In this document: positions 18,544 to 29,270 of the stretch, one piece after another
Layout: each line of letters opens with the position of its first letter
Numbering within the stretch: position 1 is the first letter of the stretch
DNA from: Morganella psychrotolerans
GTDB lineage: Bacteria; Pseudomonadota; Gammaproteobacteria; Enterobacterales; Enterobacteriaceae
Direction: 5' to 3'
DNA length: 64,000 bases
NCBI RefSeq assembly: GCF_001676055.1
Contig: NZ_LZEX01000045.1
Location: 62,001 to 126,000 of the forward strand
Translations under genes and position numbers: made by a program
Notes under the pieces: generated by a model
What the model saw: the letters and a program-made list of their open reading frames with translations, nothing else
What the model was told of the DNA's origin: nothing
The model's database searches: none

Positions 18544-21500
18544 TTATGCAGTATGGGCAGCAAAGGCTGTCAGTAACTCCGTGATAAACTCAATGCGTTT
18601 CGGGCGTGAGCTCAGGTCACAGATAAATTTCAGTTTTGCCGGGCCATCCAGCCGGTACTGTTTCGGATTATTTTGCAGTAATCCGATAAGGTAGCCGGGA
18701 TCAACATGGTTTTTCTCACTGAACTCAATAAAGCCACCTTTCTCCTGAGCCTCAATCCGTTTAATACCCAGTTGTTGCGCCAGTAAACGTAACTGTGCCG
18801 CCGCCAGTAAATTGCGGGCGGCATCCGGCAGTAATCCGAAGCGGTCAATCAGCTCAATTTTAAGCTCGGTCAGTTCGGTATCGCTGCGGGCGCTGGCAAT
18901 CCGTTTATAGAAAGAGAGGCGCATATTCACATCCGGCAGGTAATCATCCGGCAGCAGGGCAGGCATCCGCAGTTCAACATCTGTCTGATTTTGGGTGAGA
19001 TCTTCCAGTGACGGCTCGCGCCCGTTTTTCAGGGATTCAACCGCACTTTCCAGCAGCTCCATATACAAGGTGAAACCGATGCTGGCCATCTGCCCGCTCT
19101 GGTCATCACCCAGTAATTCCCCGGCACCGCGGATCTCAAGGTCATGTGTGGCGAGGGCAAACCCGGCGCCGAGGTCTTCCAGTGACGCGATAGCTTCAAG
19201 GCGTTTATGGGCATCGGTTGTCATTGATTTCGGGTGCGGTGTCAGCAGGTAAGCATACGCCTGGTGATGTGATCGCCCGACACGCCCGCGTAACTGGTGC
19301 AATTGCGCCAGCCCGAAATGATCCGCCCGTTCAATAATAATGGTATTGGCGCTGGGAATATCGATACCGGTTTCAATAATCGTGGTACATACCAGCACAT
19401 TAAAACGCTGGTGGTGGAAATCGGTCATTACACGTTCCAGTTCACGCTCGCGCATCTGCCCGTGGCCTGTGGCAATACGGGCTTCCGGCACCAACTCCGC
19501 AAGGCGGTCGCGGGTTTTTTCGATATTTTCCACATCATTATAGAGATAATAGACCTGCCCGCCGCGCAGCACTTCACGCAGAATAGCCTCGCGAACAACC
19601 AGTTCATCATACTGACGGACAAAGGTTTTTACCGCCAGGCGCCGCGCCGGCGGGGTGGCGATAATCGAGAGGTCACGCATACCGCTCATAGCCATATTCA
19701 GCGTACGCGGGATAGGCGTGGCGGTGAGTGTCAGAATATCAACATCGGCACGCATAGCTTTGATACGCTCTTTGTGACGGACACCAAAGCGGTGCTCTTC
19801 ATCAACCACCAGCAACCCGAGATCATGCCAGTGCACATCACTTTGCAATAGCTTATGAGTGCCGATAATAATATCGACTTTACCTTCCTGTGTGGCTTCC
19901 AGTACCTGCTGCTGCTCTTTGGCGCTGCGGAACCGGGAGAGGACTTCAATCCGTACCGGCCAGTTGGCAAAGCGGTCACGGAAGTTATCATAATGCTGCT
20001 GTGCCAGCAGGGTGGTCGGTACCAGAACGGCAACCTGTTTGTGGTTATTGACCGCCAGAAATGCAGCGCGCATGGCCACTTCTGTTTTACCGAAACCGAC
20101 ATCGCCGCACACCAGTCTGTCCATCGCTACCGGCTGACACATATCACTCAGTACAGCATTAATCGCCTGTTCCTGATCCGCGGTAGTTTCAAACGGAAAC
20201 GCCTGACAAAATTCGCGGTACTGTTCGCGGTCGTGCTTAAAGGCAAACCCGGGTTTGACGGCGCGTTGTGCATAGATATCCAGCAGTTGCGCGGCAACAT
20301 CCCGCACTTTTTCAGCCGCTTTCTGCCGCGCTTTGCTCCAGGCCTCCCCGCCGAGTTTATGCAGCGGCGCACTGTCATCAGCACCGCCTGCATAACGGCT
20401 GATAAGATGCAGGGATGAAACCGGGACATACAGTTTATCTTCACCGGCGTAGGTGAGGATAAGATATTCCGCTTTGATACCGCCCGCTTCGAGGGTGGTT
20501 AATCCCTGATAGCGCCCGACGCCGTGCTCCAGATGCACCACCGGCTGACCGGGACGCAGCTCTGCCAGATTGCGGATCAGAGTATCGGTATTGATGGTAC
20601 GGCGCTGATCCTGACGGCGGCGCACCACGCGCTCACCGAGCATATCACTTTCACAAATCAGGGCGCGTTGCAGAACATTATCAATAAAGCCATGCTCCGC
20701 CGCACCGATCATTACATAAATACCCGGGGCTGCGGCATCCTGCAGGTGGCGGATTTCTGTCGGTTTTATTTTGATCCGTGCCAGCAGTTCCTGAACACTT
20801 TCCCGGCGGCCTTCACTCTCAACCGAGAAAATGACTGCGCCCTCAAAGGTTTCCAGGAAGCGGCGCAGCGGGTCGAGAGGCGATTTCAGCTGCGGATTGA
20901 CTTTAATATCCGGCAGCGGTGCATAGCCCAGATTGGTATTTGCGGCTTTGGCCGGTAATTTTTCATTATTGAGTTGCAGGCGCGGGAATGCTTTCAGGTG
21001 CCGGTTCAGTTCATCCGTGGTCAGCCAGAGTTGTGCCGGAGGCAGAAGCGGGCGCATCGGGTCAACGCCGCGGCTTTCAAAGCGCTGGTTTACATCCAGG
21101 CTGAAGCGTTCGGCGTGAGATTGCAGATCTTGTGTGACCAGCAGGGTATTTTCCGGCAGATAATCAAAGAGAGAGACCAGCGGTGTGCTGAAAAATAGCG
21201 GTTGCCAGTATTCAATACCGGCGGGCAGCGTGTTTTTACTGACCTGCTGATAAATATGCTCCGGGTCGCGGCGCACCTCAAAGGTTTCCCGCCACTGACT
21301 GCGGAACAGCTCGATGGCCTCTTTGTCGGTCGGAAATTCGTGAGCGGGCAACAGATTAATCGCATCAACTTCATCCAGCGTGCGCTGGGTATCGACATCA
21401 AAGGTGCGCAGGCTGTCAATTTCATCATCAAAAAAATCAATGCGGAACGGCAGTTCACTGCCCATAGGAAAGAGATCCAGCAATGCGCCGCGGATAGCAA

Positions 21501-21984
21501 ATTCACCGTGCTCCAGCACTTGCTCAACGCTGCGGTAACCACCCTGAACCAGTTCATCGCGCAGTTTGTCCCGCGATAATTTTTCGCCTTTTGCCATCAC
21601 CAGTGCATGGGCGGTGAGGAATTCAGGCGGGCACAGTTTTTGCATCAGAGTATTCACCGGCAGAATAAGAGCGCCTTTTTCCAGAGTTGGCAGGCGGTAT
21701 AAGGTCGACAACCGGTTGGAGATAATTTCCTGATGCGGCGAAAAACTGTCATAAGGCAGTGTTTCCCAGTCAGCGAGAGTCTCTGCCGGCAGCGCGGTAA
21801 ACTGGCGGATTTCATCACGCAGACGCAATGCATTCTGCATATCGCGGGTAACCAGGATAACGGGTCCGGTGTGGCGGTCAATAATTGCCGCACTTTCAAC
21901 GGCGCAGGCAGCGCCGGTCATTTCACCGAGCTGGCGGGTGTCTGCGGCACGGAGCGGAAGATCATAACGTGTTTTCAGCGACAT
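18544..21984 (-). CDS. mfd: Transcription-repair coupling factor
   Basis: A 1146-residue Mfd (1148 in E. coli). It removes stalled RNA polymerase from lesions and recruits UvrA. The UvrB-homology module (TLPYDSFSPHQEIISNRL) is N-terminal, the RNA polymerase-interacting domain follows (GQPVVHLEHGVGRYQGL), then the RecG-like translocase with CGDVGFGKTEVAMRA (Walker A) and VDEEHRFG (DEEH box), then the TRG and TRCF C-terminal domains. The ATG at 21984 gives MSLKTRYDLPL, matching the E. coli start; in-frame codons upstream extend without family support. Divergent from lolC with an ERIC in between. Confidence 0.96.
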   Translation of the reverse strand: MSLKTRYDLPLRAADTRQLGEMTGAACAVESAAIIDRHTGPVILVTRDMQNALRLRDEIRQFTALPAETLADWETLPYDSFSPHQEIISNRLSTLYRLPTLEKGALILPVNTLMQKLCPPEFLTAHALVMAKGEKLSRDKLRDELVQGGYRSVEQVLEHGEFAIRGALLDLFPMGSELPFRIDFFDDEIDSLRTFDVDTQRTLDEVDAINLLPAHEFPTDKEAIELFRSQWRETFEVRRDPEHIYQQVSKNTLPAGIEYWQPLFFSTPLVSLFDYLPENTLLVTQDLQSHAERFSLDVNQRFESRGVDPMRPLLPPAQLWLTTDELNRHLKAFPRLQLNNEKLPAKAANTNLGYAPLPDIKVNPQLKSPLDPLRRFLETFEGAVIFSVESEGRRESVQELLARIKIKPTEIRHLQDAAAPGIYVMIGAAEHGFIDNVLQRALICESDMLGERVVRRRQDQRRTINTDTLIRNLAELRPGQPVVHLEHGVGRYQGLTTLEAGGIKAEYLILTYAGEDKLYVPVSSLHLISRYAGGADDSAPLHKLGGEAWSKARQKAAEKVRDVAAQLLDIYAQRAVKPGFAFKHDREQYREFCQAFPFETTADQEQAINAVLSDMCQPVAMDRLVCGDVGFGKTEVAMRAAFLAVNNHKQVAVLVPTTLLAQQHYDNFRDRFANWPVRIEVLSRFRSAKEQQQVLEATQEGKVDIIIGTHKLLQSDVHWHDLGLLVVDEEHRFGVRHKERIKAMRADVDILTLTATPIPRTLNMAMSGMRDLSIIATPPARRLAVKTFVRQYDELVVREAILREVLRGGQVYYLYNDVENIEKTRDRLAELVPEARIATGHGQMRERELERVMTDFHHQRFNVLVCTTIIETGIDIPSANTIIIERADHFGLAQLHQLRGRVGRSHHQAYAYLLTPHPKSMTTDAHKRLEAIASLEDLGAGFALATHDLEIRGAGELLGDDQSGQMASIGFTLYMELLESAVESLKNGREPSLEDLTQNQTDVELRMPALLPDDYLPDVNMRLSFYKRIASARSDTELTELKIELIDRFGLLPDAARNLLAAAQLRLLAQQLGIKRIEAQEKGGFIEFSEKNHVDPGYLIGLLQNNPKQYRLDGPAKLKFICDLSSRPKRIEFITELLTAFAAHTA

Positions 21985-22115
21985 TCGGTTTTCCATCAGG
22001 CTTCGGTTTTCCGGGCAGATATATGTGGCTGCCCTGTAAAAGATAATAATTCTGAACGATATCATGCCACCGTATTACCTTATTTGTGGCGTTTTCACCG
22101 GCAATACGCTGACTA

Positions 22116-22241
22116 TATACCCAACGTCATTCAGGATGCAGGCAGGCGGCAAGGGAAAACAGACGGGGAGCATACATCAGTATGTGACCCGGCTGATTGA
22201 GCGCTGCCAACGAACCTGCAGTTTGAATGAATAAGGGTATA
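22116..22241 (+). repeat. ERIC element, full length (126 bp)
   Basis: TATACCCAACGTCATTCAGG at the left, GAATGAATAAGGGTATA at the right, core GGGGAGCATACATCAGTATG. It lies between the divergent mfd and lolC starts, so it will fall in or near both promoters. Confidence 0.85.
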
Positions 22242-22346
22242 AATGAAAAAAAACCATTGTAAACGGACGTGAGTGGTTCCATTCATCTAACGGAGCCTTT
22301 ATTATCCCTGAACACTTCGCTTTGGCAACAGGGGCGTTCAGATTTC

Positions 22347-23549
22347 ATGTTTCAATCTGTCTCATTTTTAATCGGTCTGCGCTATATGCGGGGACGGGGC
22401 GGGGATCGTTTTGCCCGTTTTGTTTCTCTGCTTTCCGCAATCGGTATCACATTAGGGGTCGCGGCGCTGATCACCGTCACGTCAGTGATGAACGGGTTCG
22501 AGCGTTCACTGCAACAAAGCATTCTGGATTTTATGCCACAGGCGGTGATAACCACACCGGCCGGTGTCCTGGATCCGCAGGCGCATCCGGTTTCTCAGCT
22601 CTCAGGGCTGCGTGATGTGGTACAGACTGCACCGATTGTCACCGGCGATGTGGTGCTGCAAAGCAGAGGGAATGTCGGAATAGCGACGGTGACAGGTGTT
22701 GATCCGCAGGGAACGGAGCCCCTGATGGCGCATCTGGTGAACACCCGCGCATCTGAACTGACGGCAGGACAATATCATGTTGTTCTGGGTGAGGGGGTGG
22801 CGGTAAAAATGGGACTGAAACGCGGGGATACTGTCCGTGTTCTGGTGCCGAATGTCTCACAACTGACGCCGATGGGGCGTATTCCCAGCCAGCGGTTATT
22901 TACCGTGGCGGGTATTTTTTCCTCGGGCAGCGAGTCCGATAAAAATCAAATTCTGATGAATCAGGACGATGCCGCACGTCTGATGCGCTACGCGCCGGGC
23001 CATATCACCGGCTGGCGGTTGTATCTGTCACAGCCTCTGATGGTGGACACGCTCAGTCAGCAGACTTTACCGGACGGGCTGACCTGGACAGACTGGCGTG
23101 TTCAGAAAGGCGAGTTTTTCCAGGCGGTACGCATGGAAAAAAATATGATGGGGCTGTTGCTCGGCCTGATTATCGCTGTTGCGGCATTTAATATTGTCAC
23201 ATCACTGGCGCTGCTGGTGATGGAGAAACAAACCGAAGTTGCTATCCTGAAAACGCTGGGTATGACGCGCGGCAAAATAATGCTGATTTTTATCATTCAG
23301 GGGGCAGGCGCGGGGATACTGGGTTCTGTAATCGGTATGCTCCTGGGGGTTCTGCTCTCTTCACAACTGAATATTCTGATGCCGCTGATGGGGCTTATTC
23401 CGAAAGGTATCGCGCTGCCGACGGTGATTGAGCCGTTGCGCGTGGTGGCTATCGGCGCGGCGGCAATGCTTATCTCTTTATTATCCACACTCTGGCCTGC
23501 GTGGCGGGCGGCAGCGGTACAACCCGCGGAGGCTTTACGTTATGAGTGA
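22347..23549 (+). CDS. lolC: Lipoprotein-releasing permease subunit LolC
   Basis: A 400-residue inner-membrane protein (399 in E. coli). LolC pairs with LolE and the ATPase LolD to extract outer-membrane lipoproteins and pass them to LolA. One N-terminal helix, a large periplasmic domain (about residues 45-265, with the [11 protein letters not shown] hook region), then three helices ([20 protein letters not shown] and following). The ATG at 22347 is chosen for [17 protein letters not shown]; upstream in-frame codons are leader. The stop overlaps lolD. Confidence 0.96.
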   Translation: MFQSVSFLIGLRYMRGRGGDRFARFVSLLSAIGITLGVAALITVTSVMNGFERSLQQSILDFMPQAVITTPAGVLDPQAHPVSQLSGLRDVVQTAPIVTGDVVLQSRGNVGIATVTGVDPQGTEPLMAHLVNTRASELTAGQYHVVLGEGVAVKMGLKRGDTVRVLVPNVSQLTPMGRIPSQRLFTVAGIFSSGSESDKNQILMNQDDAARLMRYAPGHITGWRLYLSQPLMVDTLSQQTLPDGLTWTDWRVQKGEFFQAVRMEKNMMGLLLGLIIAVAAFNIVTSLALLVMEKQTEVAILKTLGMTRGKIMLIFIIQGAGAGILGSVIGMLLGVLLSSQLNILMPLMGLIPKGIALPTVIEPLRVVAIGAAAMLISLLSTLWPAWRAAAVQPAEALRYE

Positions 23550-24237
23550 GTTATTACTGGCATGTCGTCAGTTATGCAAATCCTACCACGAGGGTGTGGT
23601 GGAAACAGATGTACTGAAACAGGTTAATTTTGAGCTGAAACGTGGCGATATGCTGGCGATTGTCGGCAGCTCGGGTTCGGGAAAAAGTACATTGCTGCAT
23701 TTGCTGGGCGGGCTGGATTCACCGACCTCCGGTGAGGTAATTTTCAACGGAACATCACTCTCATCAATGAGTCAGAATGCGCTGGCGGCACTGCGTAATG
23801 AAGAAATGGGTTTTATCTATCAGTTCCATCATCTGTTGCCGGATTTTACCGCACAGGAAAATGTGGCAATGCCGCTGCTGATAAGCGGTATGGCGCGGGA
23901 CAAGGCGCTGAAACAAGCGTATGAGATGCTGGAAAATACCGGTGTGGCACAACGTGCGTTGCACCGGCCTTCTGAGCTTTCCGGTGGTGAGCGTCAGCGC
24001 GTGGCGATCGCCCGTGCGCTGGTGAATAAGCCGTCTTTGGTATTGGCGGATGAACCGACCGGTAATCTTGATCAGCGCAATGCGCAAAGTATTTTTGACC
24101 TGCTCTCCGGGCTGAATAAAACCCTCGGAACTGCATTCCTGGTGGTGACACACGATCTGGCGCTGGCCCATAAAATGGGGCGGCAGATGGAGATGCGCGA
24201 CGGGATACTTAATCCACAGCCGGAGACGGCGGTATGA
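23542..24237 (+). CDS. lolD: Lipoprotein-releasing ATPase LolD
   Basis: A 231-residue ABC ATPase (233 in E. coli). Walker [10 protein letters not shown], the signature [15 protein letters not shown], Walker [13 protein letters not shown] and the H-loop VVTHD are all intact. The start overlaps lolC by 8 bases and the end overlaps lolE by 4, so the three subunits are translationally coupled. Confidence 0.97.
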   Translation: MSELLLACRQLCKSYHEGVVETDVLKQVNFELKRGDMLAIVGSSGSGKSTLLHLLGGLDSPTSGEVIFNGTSLSSMSQNALAALRNEEMGFIYQFHHLLPDFTAQENVAMPLLISGMARDKALKQAYEMLENTGVAQRALHRPSELSGGERQRVAIARALVNKPSLVLADEPTGNLDQRNAQSIFDLLSGLNKTLGTAFLVVTHDLALAHKMGRQMEMRDGILNPQPETAV

Positions 24238-25481
24238 ATGCATTACCGCTGTCATTACTGACTGCGCTGCGCTTCAGTAAAGGGCGGAAAAGAGCGGGGA
24301 TGGTATCGTTTATCTCTGTTATTTCGACCCTGGGAATAACGTTGGGCGTGGCGGTACTGATTATCGGGCTGAGCGCGATGAACGGATTTGAGCGTGAGCT
24401 GGAAAACCGCGTGCTGTCTGTTGTGCCGCAGGGGCAGGTTTCTACGGTTGAGCAGCCGTTTGATAACTGGGCGCAAAGTTTATTGCGCATACAGAAAACC
24501 CCGGGCGTTGTGGCGGCGAGTCCCTATATTGAGTTTACCGGGCTTGCGGAAAAAGGCACAAAACTTCAGGCAATGCAGCTGATGGGGGTTGATCCGCAGA
24601 CACAACAGAAAGTCAGCGGGCTGGCGGATTTTGTTGCCGATAATGCCTGGGCGGATTTTAAAGCGGGTCAGAATCAGATAATCCTCGGCGATGGTGCGGC
24701 GAAAACGCTCGGTATCAAACCCGGTGAATGGCTGACCATCATGATCCCGAATAATGACAGCAGCGAGCGTCTGTTACAGCCGAAACGTATCCGTTTACAG
24801 GTTGCGGGCATTTTTCGCCTCAGTGGTATGCTCGACCACCGCCTGGCGCTGATCCCGCTACAGGATGCACAGCAATATCTGGATTATGGCGACGGTGTTA
24901 CCGGTATTGAAATCCGGGTAAACGATGTTTTTAATGCAGATAAAATTGTGTTACAGGCCGCCGAAGCCAGCCGCGAACATGTGTATTACAAAAGCTGGAT
25001 CAATGAATACGGTTATATGTACAGCGATATTCAAATGGTTCGCAGTATTATGTATCTGGCAATGATCCTGGTTATCGGCGTGGCGTGCTTTAATATTGTT
25101 TCCACACTCATTATTGCAGTAAAAGATAAAAGCAGTGATATTGCCATTTTGCGCACGCTAGGCGCAAAAGACGGCCTGATCCGTGCCATTTTTCTTTGGT
25201 ACGGACTGATGACCGGGATGGTTGGCTGTATCAGCGGCGCGATACTCGGTACATTGGCGGCACTGAATCTGACACCGCTTATGCGCGGTGCGGAATACCT
25301 GACCGGACATAAACTCTTGTCCGGGGATGTCTATTTTATTGATTTTCTGCCGTCACAGCTGCAACTGACGGATCTTGTATATGTGATATTTACAACGATT
25401 GTGCTGAGTTTGATTGCAAGCTGGTATCCGGCACGACGAGCCTGCCGGCTGGAGCCTGCCCGTATTCTGAGCGGACAGTAA
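24234..25481 (+). CDS. lolE: Lipoprotein-releasing permease subunit LolE
   Basis: A 415-residue MacB/FtsX-type permease (414 in E. coli) that binds the lipoprotein substrate. It has the same layout as LolC: a helix at about residues 23-48, a periplasmic domain to about 265, then three helices starting at [20 protein letters not shown]. The ATGA overlap with lolD shows coupling. In E. coli nagK follows; here cobB follows directly. Confidence 0.96.
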   Translation: MNALPLSLLTALRFSKGRKRAGMVSFISVISTLGITLGVAVLIIGLSAMNGFERELENRVLSVVPQGQVSTVEQPFDNWAQSLLRIQKTPGVVAASPYIEFTGLAEKGTKLQAMQLMGVDPQTQQKVSGLADFVADNAWADFKAGQNQIILGDGAAKTLGIKPGEWLTIMIPNNDSSERLLQPKRIRLQVAGIFRLSGMLDHRLALIPLQDAQQYLDYGDGVTGIEIRVNDVFNADKIVLQAAEASREHVYYKSWINEYGYMYSDIQMVRSIMYLAMILVIGVACFNIVSTLIIAVKDKSSDIAILRTLGAKDGLIRAIFLWYGLMTGMVGCISGAILGTLAALNLTPLMRGAEYLTGHKLLSGDVYFIDFLPSQLQLTDLVYVIFTTIVLSLIASWYPARRACRLEPARILSGQ

Positions 25482-25564
25482 AACCGCAGAATATGTAATG
25501 ACGTTGGATCCTTACAGCAAATGGATTACCCTGAACAGGGATTTTGATAAATAAAGGCCGGATT

Positions 25565-26413
25565 ATGCGCAGAACACACAGATTAAGAAAGTTACGTAAA
25601 CAGCGGCGGATGTTACGTCTGCGTTTTCACTTACGCTTTTTCTATCGTGATAAATGGAAAGCCGGAGAAATGGACAGGTTTAAACCGAAAGTGGTGGTAC
25701 TGACCGGCGCGGGGATCTCCGCAGAGTCAGGTATCCGTACTTTCCGCTCAGAAGACGGTTTGTGGGAAGAGCACAACATTGAAGATGTGGCGACCCCGGA
25801 AGGGTATGCCCGTGATCCGCGTCTGGTACAGCAATTTTATAATGATCGCCGCCGGCAACTGCAATCCCCGGCTATTGCGCCGAATGCAGCACATCTGGCG
25901 CTGGCTGCGCTGGAACAGGAACTGGGTGATAACTTCCTGCTGGTGACACAAAACATTGATAATCTGCATGAACGTGCAGGTAGTGAGCGGGTTATTCATA
26001 TGCACGGTGAATTACTGAAAATCCGCTGCACTATGTCCGGACAGGTTCAGTCACGAACCGGTGACCTCACGGTGGATGAGCGCTGCCACTGTTGCCAGTT
26101 TCCGTCACCGCTGCGCCCGCACATTGTCTGGTTTGGTGAAATGCCGTTTGGCATGGATGACATTTATCAGGCGCTGAGTGATGCGGATATTTTTATTGCT
26201 GTAGGCACATCCGGACATGTGTATCCTGCTGCCGGGTTTGTTCACGAAGCCCGGCTGAGTGGTGCTCACACGGTGGAGCTGAATCTGGAGCCGAGCCGGG
26301 TGCAGAGTGAATTTGAAGAATGTCATTACGGAGAGGCAAGCCGGGTGGTGGATGAATATGTCCGCAGCCTGATTGCACGGATTAACGACACTAAATCTGA
26401 TTTGTCTCAATAA
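25565..26413 (+). CDS. cobB: NAD-dependent deacylase CobB (sirtuin)
   Basis: A 282-residue sirtuin removing acetyl and succinyl groups from lysines. It has the basic N-terminal extension of the long E. coli isoform ([14 protein letters not shown]). Core motifs: [27 protein letters not shown], the catalytic His in HMHGE, zinc-binding Cys in [16 protein letters not shown] and [11 protein letters not shown]. The ATG at 25565 has AAGG about 8 bases upstream; a second start 42 codons inside (MDRFKPK) could give the short isoform. Confidence 0.95.
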   Translation: MRRTHRLRKLRKQRRMLRLRFHLRFFYRDKWKAGEMDRFKPKVVVLTGAGISAESGIRTFRSEDGLWEEHNIEDVATPEGYARDPRLVQQFYNDRRRQLQSPAIAPNAAHLALAALEQELGDNFLLVTQNIDNLHERAGSERVIHMHGELLKIRCTMSGQVQSRTGDLTVDERCHCCQFPSPLRPHIVWFGEMPFGMDDIYQALSDADIFIAVGTSGHVYPAAGFVHEARLSGAHTVELNLEPSRVQSEFEECHYGEASRVVDEYVRSLIARINDTKSDLSQ

Positions 26414-26464
26414 CTCAATTTATGTTTCCCTGATAATAAGAAAACAATGTTATCGGGGGAACAC

Positions 26465-27700
26465 ATGGATAAGTTATTAGAGCGCTTTTTCGGGTATGTC
26501 TCGTTTGACACCCAGTCTAAGCCTTCAGGCAAATTGACACCAAGCAGTGACGGTCAATTCAGGTTGGCGCGTGCTCTGGAAAAAGAACTGAAAACGCTGG
26601 GGCTGTCAGATGTCTCGCTGGATGATAAAGGCTGTGTTATGGCCTCATTACCATCAAATGTTGACTGGCAGGTGCCGGTTATCGGTTTTATATCCCACCT
26701 TGATACATCACCGGATTTCTCCGGGCGTAATGTGAATCCTCAGGTTCTGGAAAACTACCGTGGCGGTGATATCGCACTCGGCATCGGTGATGAAGTACTG
26801 TCTCCGGTGATGTTCCCGGTTCTGCACACCATGCTGGGTAAAACCCTGATCATGACGGATGGCAAAACCCTGCTCGGCGCAGATGATAAAGCAGGTATTG
26901 CTGAAATTATCACCGCAATGGTCCGCCTGAAAAACAGCGACATTCCGCATGGTGATATCCGCATTGCTTTCACGCCGGATGAAGAAATCGGGCGCGGTGC
27001 TCAGTATGTGGATCTGAAAAAATTCGGCGCTCAGTGGGCATATACCGTGGATGGCGGTGGTGTTGGTGAGCTGGAATATGAGAACTTTAATGCGGCGGCG
27101 GTCTCTATCCGTATTGAAGGAAACAACGTTCATCCCGGCAGTGCCAAAGGCGTGATGGTCAATGCACTCTCGCTGGCAACCCGTATTCATAATGAACTTC
27201 CGCCGGAAGAAACTCCTGAAAATACCGAGGGTTATGAAGGGTTTTATCATCTGCAAAGTATCAAAGGAACCGTTGAACGCGCGGAGATGAGTTATATCAT
27301 CCGGGATTTTGATCGTAATAACTTTGAAAAACGCAAAAATAACATGATTGTCATTGCTGAAAAAATCGGCAACGGTCTGCATCCGGATTGCTATATTGAG
27401 CTGACTATTGACGACAGCTATTACAATATGCGTGACCATGTGGTGAAACACCCGCATGTTATTGAACTTGCCAAACAGGCAATGATTGACTGTGATATTG
27501 AGCCGGATATCAAGCCTATCCGTGGCGGTACTGATGGCGCACAACTCTCTTACCGTGGTTTGCCCTGCCCGAACCTGTTTACCGGGGGGTATAATTTCCA
27601 CAGTAAGCATGAGTTTATTTCGCTGGAAGGGATGGAACAGGCAGTATCAGTTATCATGCGGATTGCAGAATTAACTGCACTTGATATGAAAAATAAATAA
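26465..27700 (+). CDS. pepT: Peptidase T (tripeptidase)
   Basis: A 411-residue M20B zinc aminotripeptidase (408 in E. coli). Metal ligands are in [22 protein letters not shown] and [11 protein letters not shown], with KHEF near the C-terminus. The ATG at 26465 is preceded by a good GGGGGA Shine-Dalgarno and gives [13 protein letters not shown]. In E. coli potABCD lies between cobB and pepT; it is missing here. A terminator follows. Confidence 0.96.
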   Translation: MDKLLERFFGYVSFDTQSKPSGKLTPSSDGQFRLARALEKELKTLGLSDVSLDDKGCVMASLPSNVDWQVPVIGFISHLDTSPDFSGRNVNPQVLENYRGGDIALGIGDEVLSPVMFPVLHTMLGKTLIMTDGKTLLGADDKAGIAEIITAMVRLKNSDIPHGDIRIAFTPDEEIGRGAQYVDLKKFGAQWAYTVDGGGVGELEYENFNAAAVSIRIEGNNVHPGSAKGVMVNALSLATRIHNELPPEETPENTEGYEGFYHLQSIKGTVERAEMSYIIRDFDRNNFEKRKNNMIVIAEKIGNGLHPDCYIELTIDDSYYNMRDHVVKHPHVIELAKQAMIDCDIEPDIKPIRGGTDGAQLSYRGLPCPNLFTGGYNFHSKHEFISLEGMEQAVSVIMRIAELTALDMKNK

Positions 27701-27735
27701 ATCAATTATATTTCTGATTTAAATTAGCTATCAAT

Positions 27736-27764
27736 AAGCCACCTGAATATAGGTGGCTTTTTTA
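27736..27764 (+). terminator. Rho-independent terminator after pepT
   Basis: AAGCCACCT (27736-27744) and AGGTGGCTT (27751-27759), six-base loop, followed by a T-run. Confidence 0.88.
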
Positions 27765-27929
27765 TTAAATTAATCTAAAAATAATAATATTATAATCATT
27801 ACAGATAGCGTAATTAATTTTATTATCCGCTATTTATTTTTTGTTTTAAATGTGTTTATTATTTGCTGGTATATTGTGCCGCCTGTTAACCTCGTTGGTT
27901 TATATGCTCTCAGATAATATATTGTTACG

Positions 27930-27950
27930 TGGTTATTAATAACATAACCA
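27930..27950. promoter_or_regulatory. Inverted repeat before the fimbrial operon
   Basis: TGGTTAT (27930-27936) and ATAACCA (27944-27950) are separated by seven bases, just before the pilin Shine-Dalgarno, inside an A/T-rich leader of about 190 bases. It could be an operator or an RNA hairpin; no known fimbrial invertible switch is seen. Confidence 0.3.
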
Positions 27951-27969
27951 AATATAAGGTGTGATATTG

Positions 27970-28530
27970 ATGTTTAATTTAAAAAGTAAGTTAATGGTTT
28001 CAGCTTTAATTGTGTTCACAGCAACCTCATTTGCAGATGATCCTGCTGAAATAGCAGTAGAGCCAAAAGATCCTGAATATATTGACGGAAGTATTAAATT
28101 TAAGGGTTTGATAACTGACTCAAGTTGTAATATTACTCAAAAAGAGCAGGAGGTCGAACTTGGAACACATTCTGCAGCTGTTTTAAAAGAAATAAACAGC
28201 CGTACCAATCCTGTGGAATTTACTATTGATATTAAAGATTGTTCTCTGTCTATGAGTTCATTAACGATCGCAATGAATGGTGTGGCTCATGCAGATAATA
28301 ATGCCATTTTCGCACTTAATACAAATGAAGAAAGTGCCGGTAAGGTTGGTATCCAAATTTCGACAGAAGCAGGTGACCCGGTTACCCCTGCAGGAATTAG
28401 CGAAAAAATTACATTACGCCAGGATTCACGCGATTATTCAAAAACGTATGCTGCTAACTATCTGGCGACCGGTCTGGCAACACCGGGACCTGCAAATGCA
28501 ACCGTAAACTATACCGTTACTTATAATTAA
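27970..28530 (+). CDS. Fimbrial major subunit (type 1-like pilin)
   Basis: A 186-residue secreted pilin. The signal peptide ends around TSFA, and the mature domain has the single conserved disulfide pair (SSCNIT and KDCSLS) and the Tyr-rich end NYTVTYN used for donor-strand exchange. The ATG at 27970 has AAGG 10 bases upstream; GTG at 27961 is too close to it. It is the first gene of a pilin-chaperone-usher-adhesin operon inserted between pepT and roxA, with lower G+C than its neighbours, suggesting horizontal gain. Sequence is divergent from FimA. Confidence 0.85.
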   Translation: MFNLKSKLMVSALIVFTATSFADDPAEIAVEPKDPEYIDGSIKFKGLITDSSCNITQKEQEVELGTHSAAVLKEINSRTNPVEFTIDIKDCSLSMSSLTIAMNGVAHADNNAIFALNTNEESAGKVGIQISTEAGDPVTPAGISEKITLRQDSRDYSKTYAANYLATGLATPGPANATVNYTVTYN

Positions 28531-28584
28531 TTAATTACAGGGTGGTAATACGGATTGCTGCCCTGCTATATCAGATAATTTTTT

Positions 28585-29253
28585 ATGAAAAAAAACATCA
28601 TTTATTTTATCACGTTATGGATGGTATGCAGCCAGGCATATGCGGGGATTGTGGTCGGCGGAACCCGGTTTATCTATCCTCAGAGCCGGAAAATGATCAC
28701 TGTGCCGGTTGAAAATACGGATAGTGAACGACCTTACTTAATCCAGTCCTGGATTGAGGATGAAGATGGCATTAATAAAACGAAAGATTTTGCGATAACA
28801 CCGGTTATATTTCAGTTAAATAAAAAAAAGAAAAGTATGTTTCGTGTTTTATTGCGTAAGGCTGATTTAAAATCAGACAGAGAAACCTTGTTCTGGCTGA
28901 ATGTTAGGGGTATTCCTGCAACAGAGTCAGATGCTGAAAATAAATTACAGGTTGTTATTAATTCTAAGTTTAAATTATTTTACCGTCCGGATGGATTAAC
29001 AGAGCCTGATTTTAATAAAATACAGTATGAGACATCAGGCAGAAAAATAAAAATACTGAATAAAACACCCTATCATATAACAGTAAAGAGTATTGATATA
29101 AATAAAAAAGAACATTCTGTTTCCGATATGATCCAGCCTTTTGGCGAGTTGATTGTTTCAGCTAATGTCATTCATGAGGGAAATGATATTGTTATTAATT
29201 ATATTAGTGATCTTGGCGGGGTAATCAGCAGGCCAGTAGTTTTCAATAATTAA
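28585..29253 (+). CDS. Fimbrial periplasmic chaperone (PapD family)
   Basis: A 222-residue chaperone with a signal peptide ending at AYA. The two subunit-anchoring basic residues are visible: Arg in GGTRFIYP and Lys in SKFKLFYRP. The FWLNVRGIPA motif of strand F is typical. It caps pilin subunits in the periplasm and delivers them to the usher. A lysine-rich F1-G1 loop (LNKKKKSMFRV) stands out. It is 54 bases after the pilin. Confidence 0.9.
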   Translation: MKKNIIYFITLWMVCSQAYAGIVVGGTRFIYPQSRKMITVPVENTDSERPYLIQSWIEDEDGINKTKDFAITPVIFQLNKKKKSMFRVLLRKADLKSDRETLFWLNVRGIPATESDAENKLQVVINSKFKLFYRPDGLTEPDFNKIQYETSGRKIKILNKTPYHITVKSIDINKKEHSVSDMIQPFGELIVSANVIHEGNDIVINYISDLGGVISRPVVFNN

Positions 29254-29270
29254 AAAATAACTGCGGATAT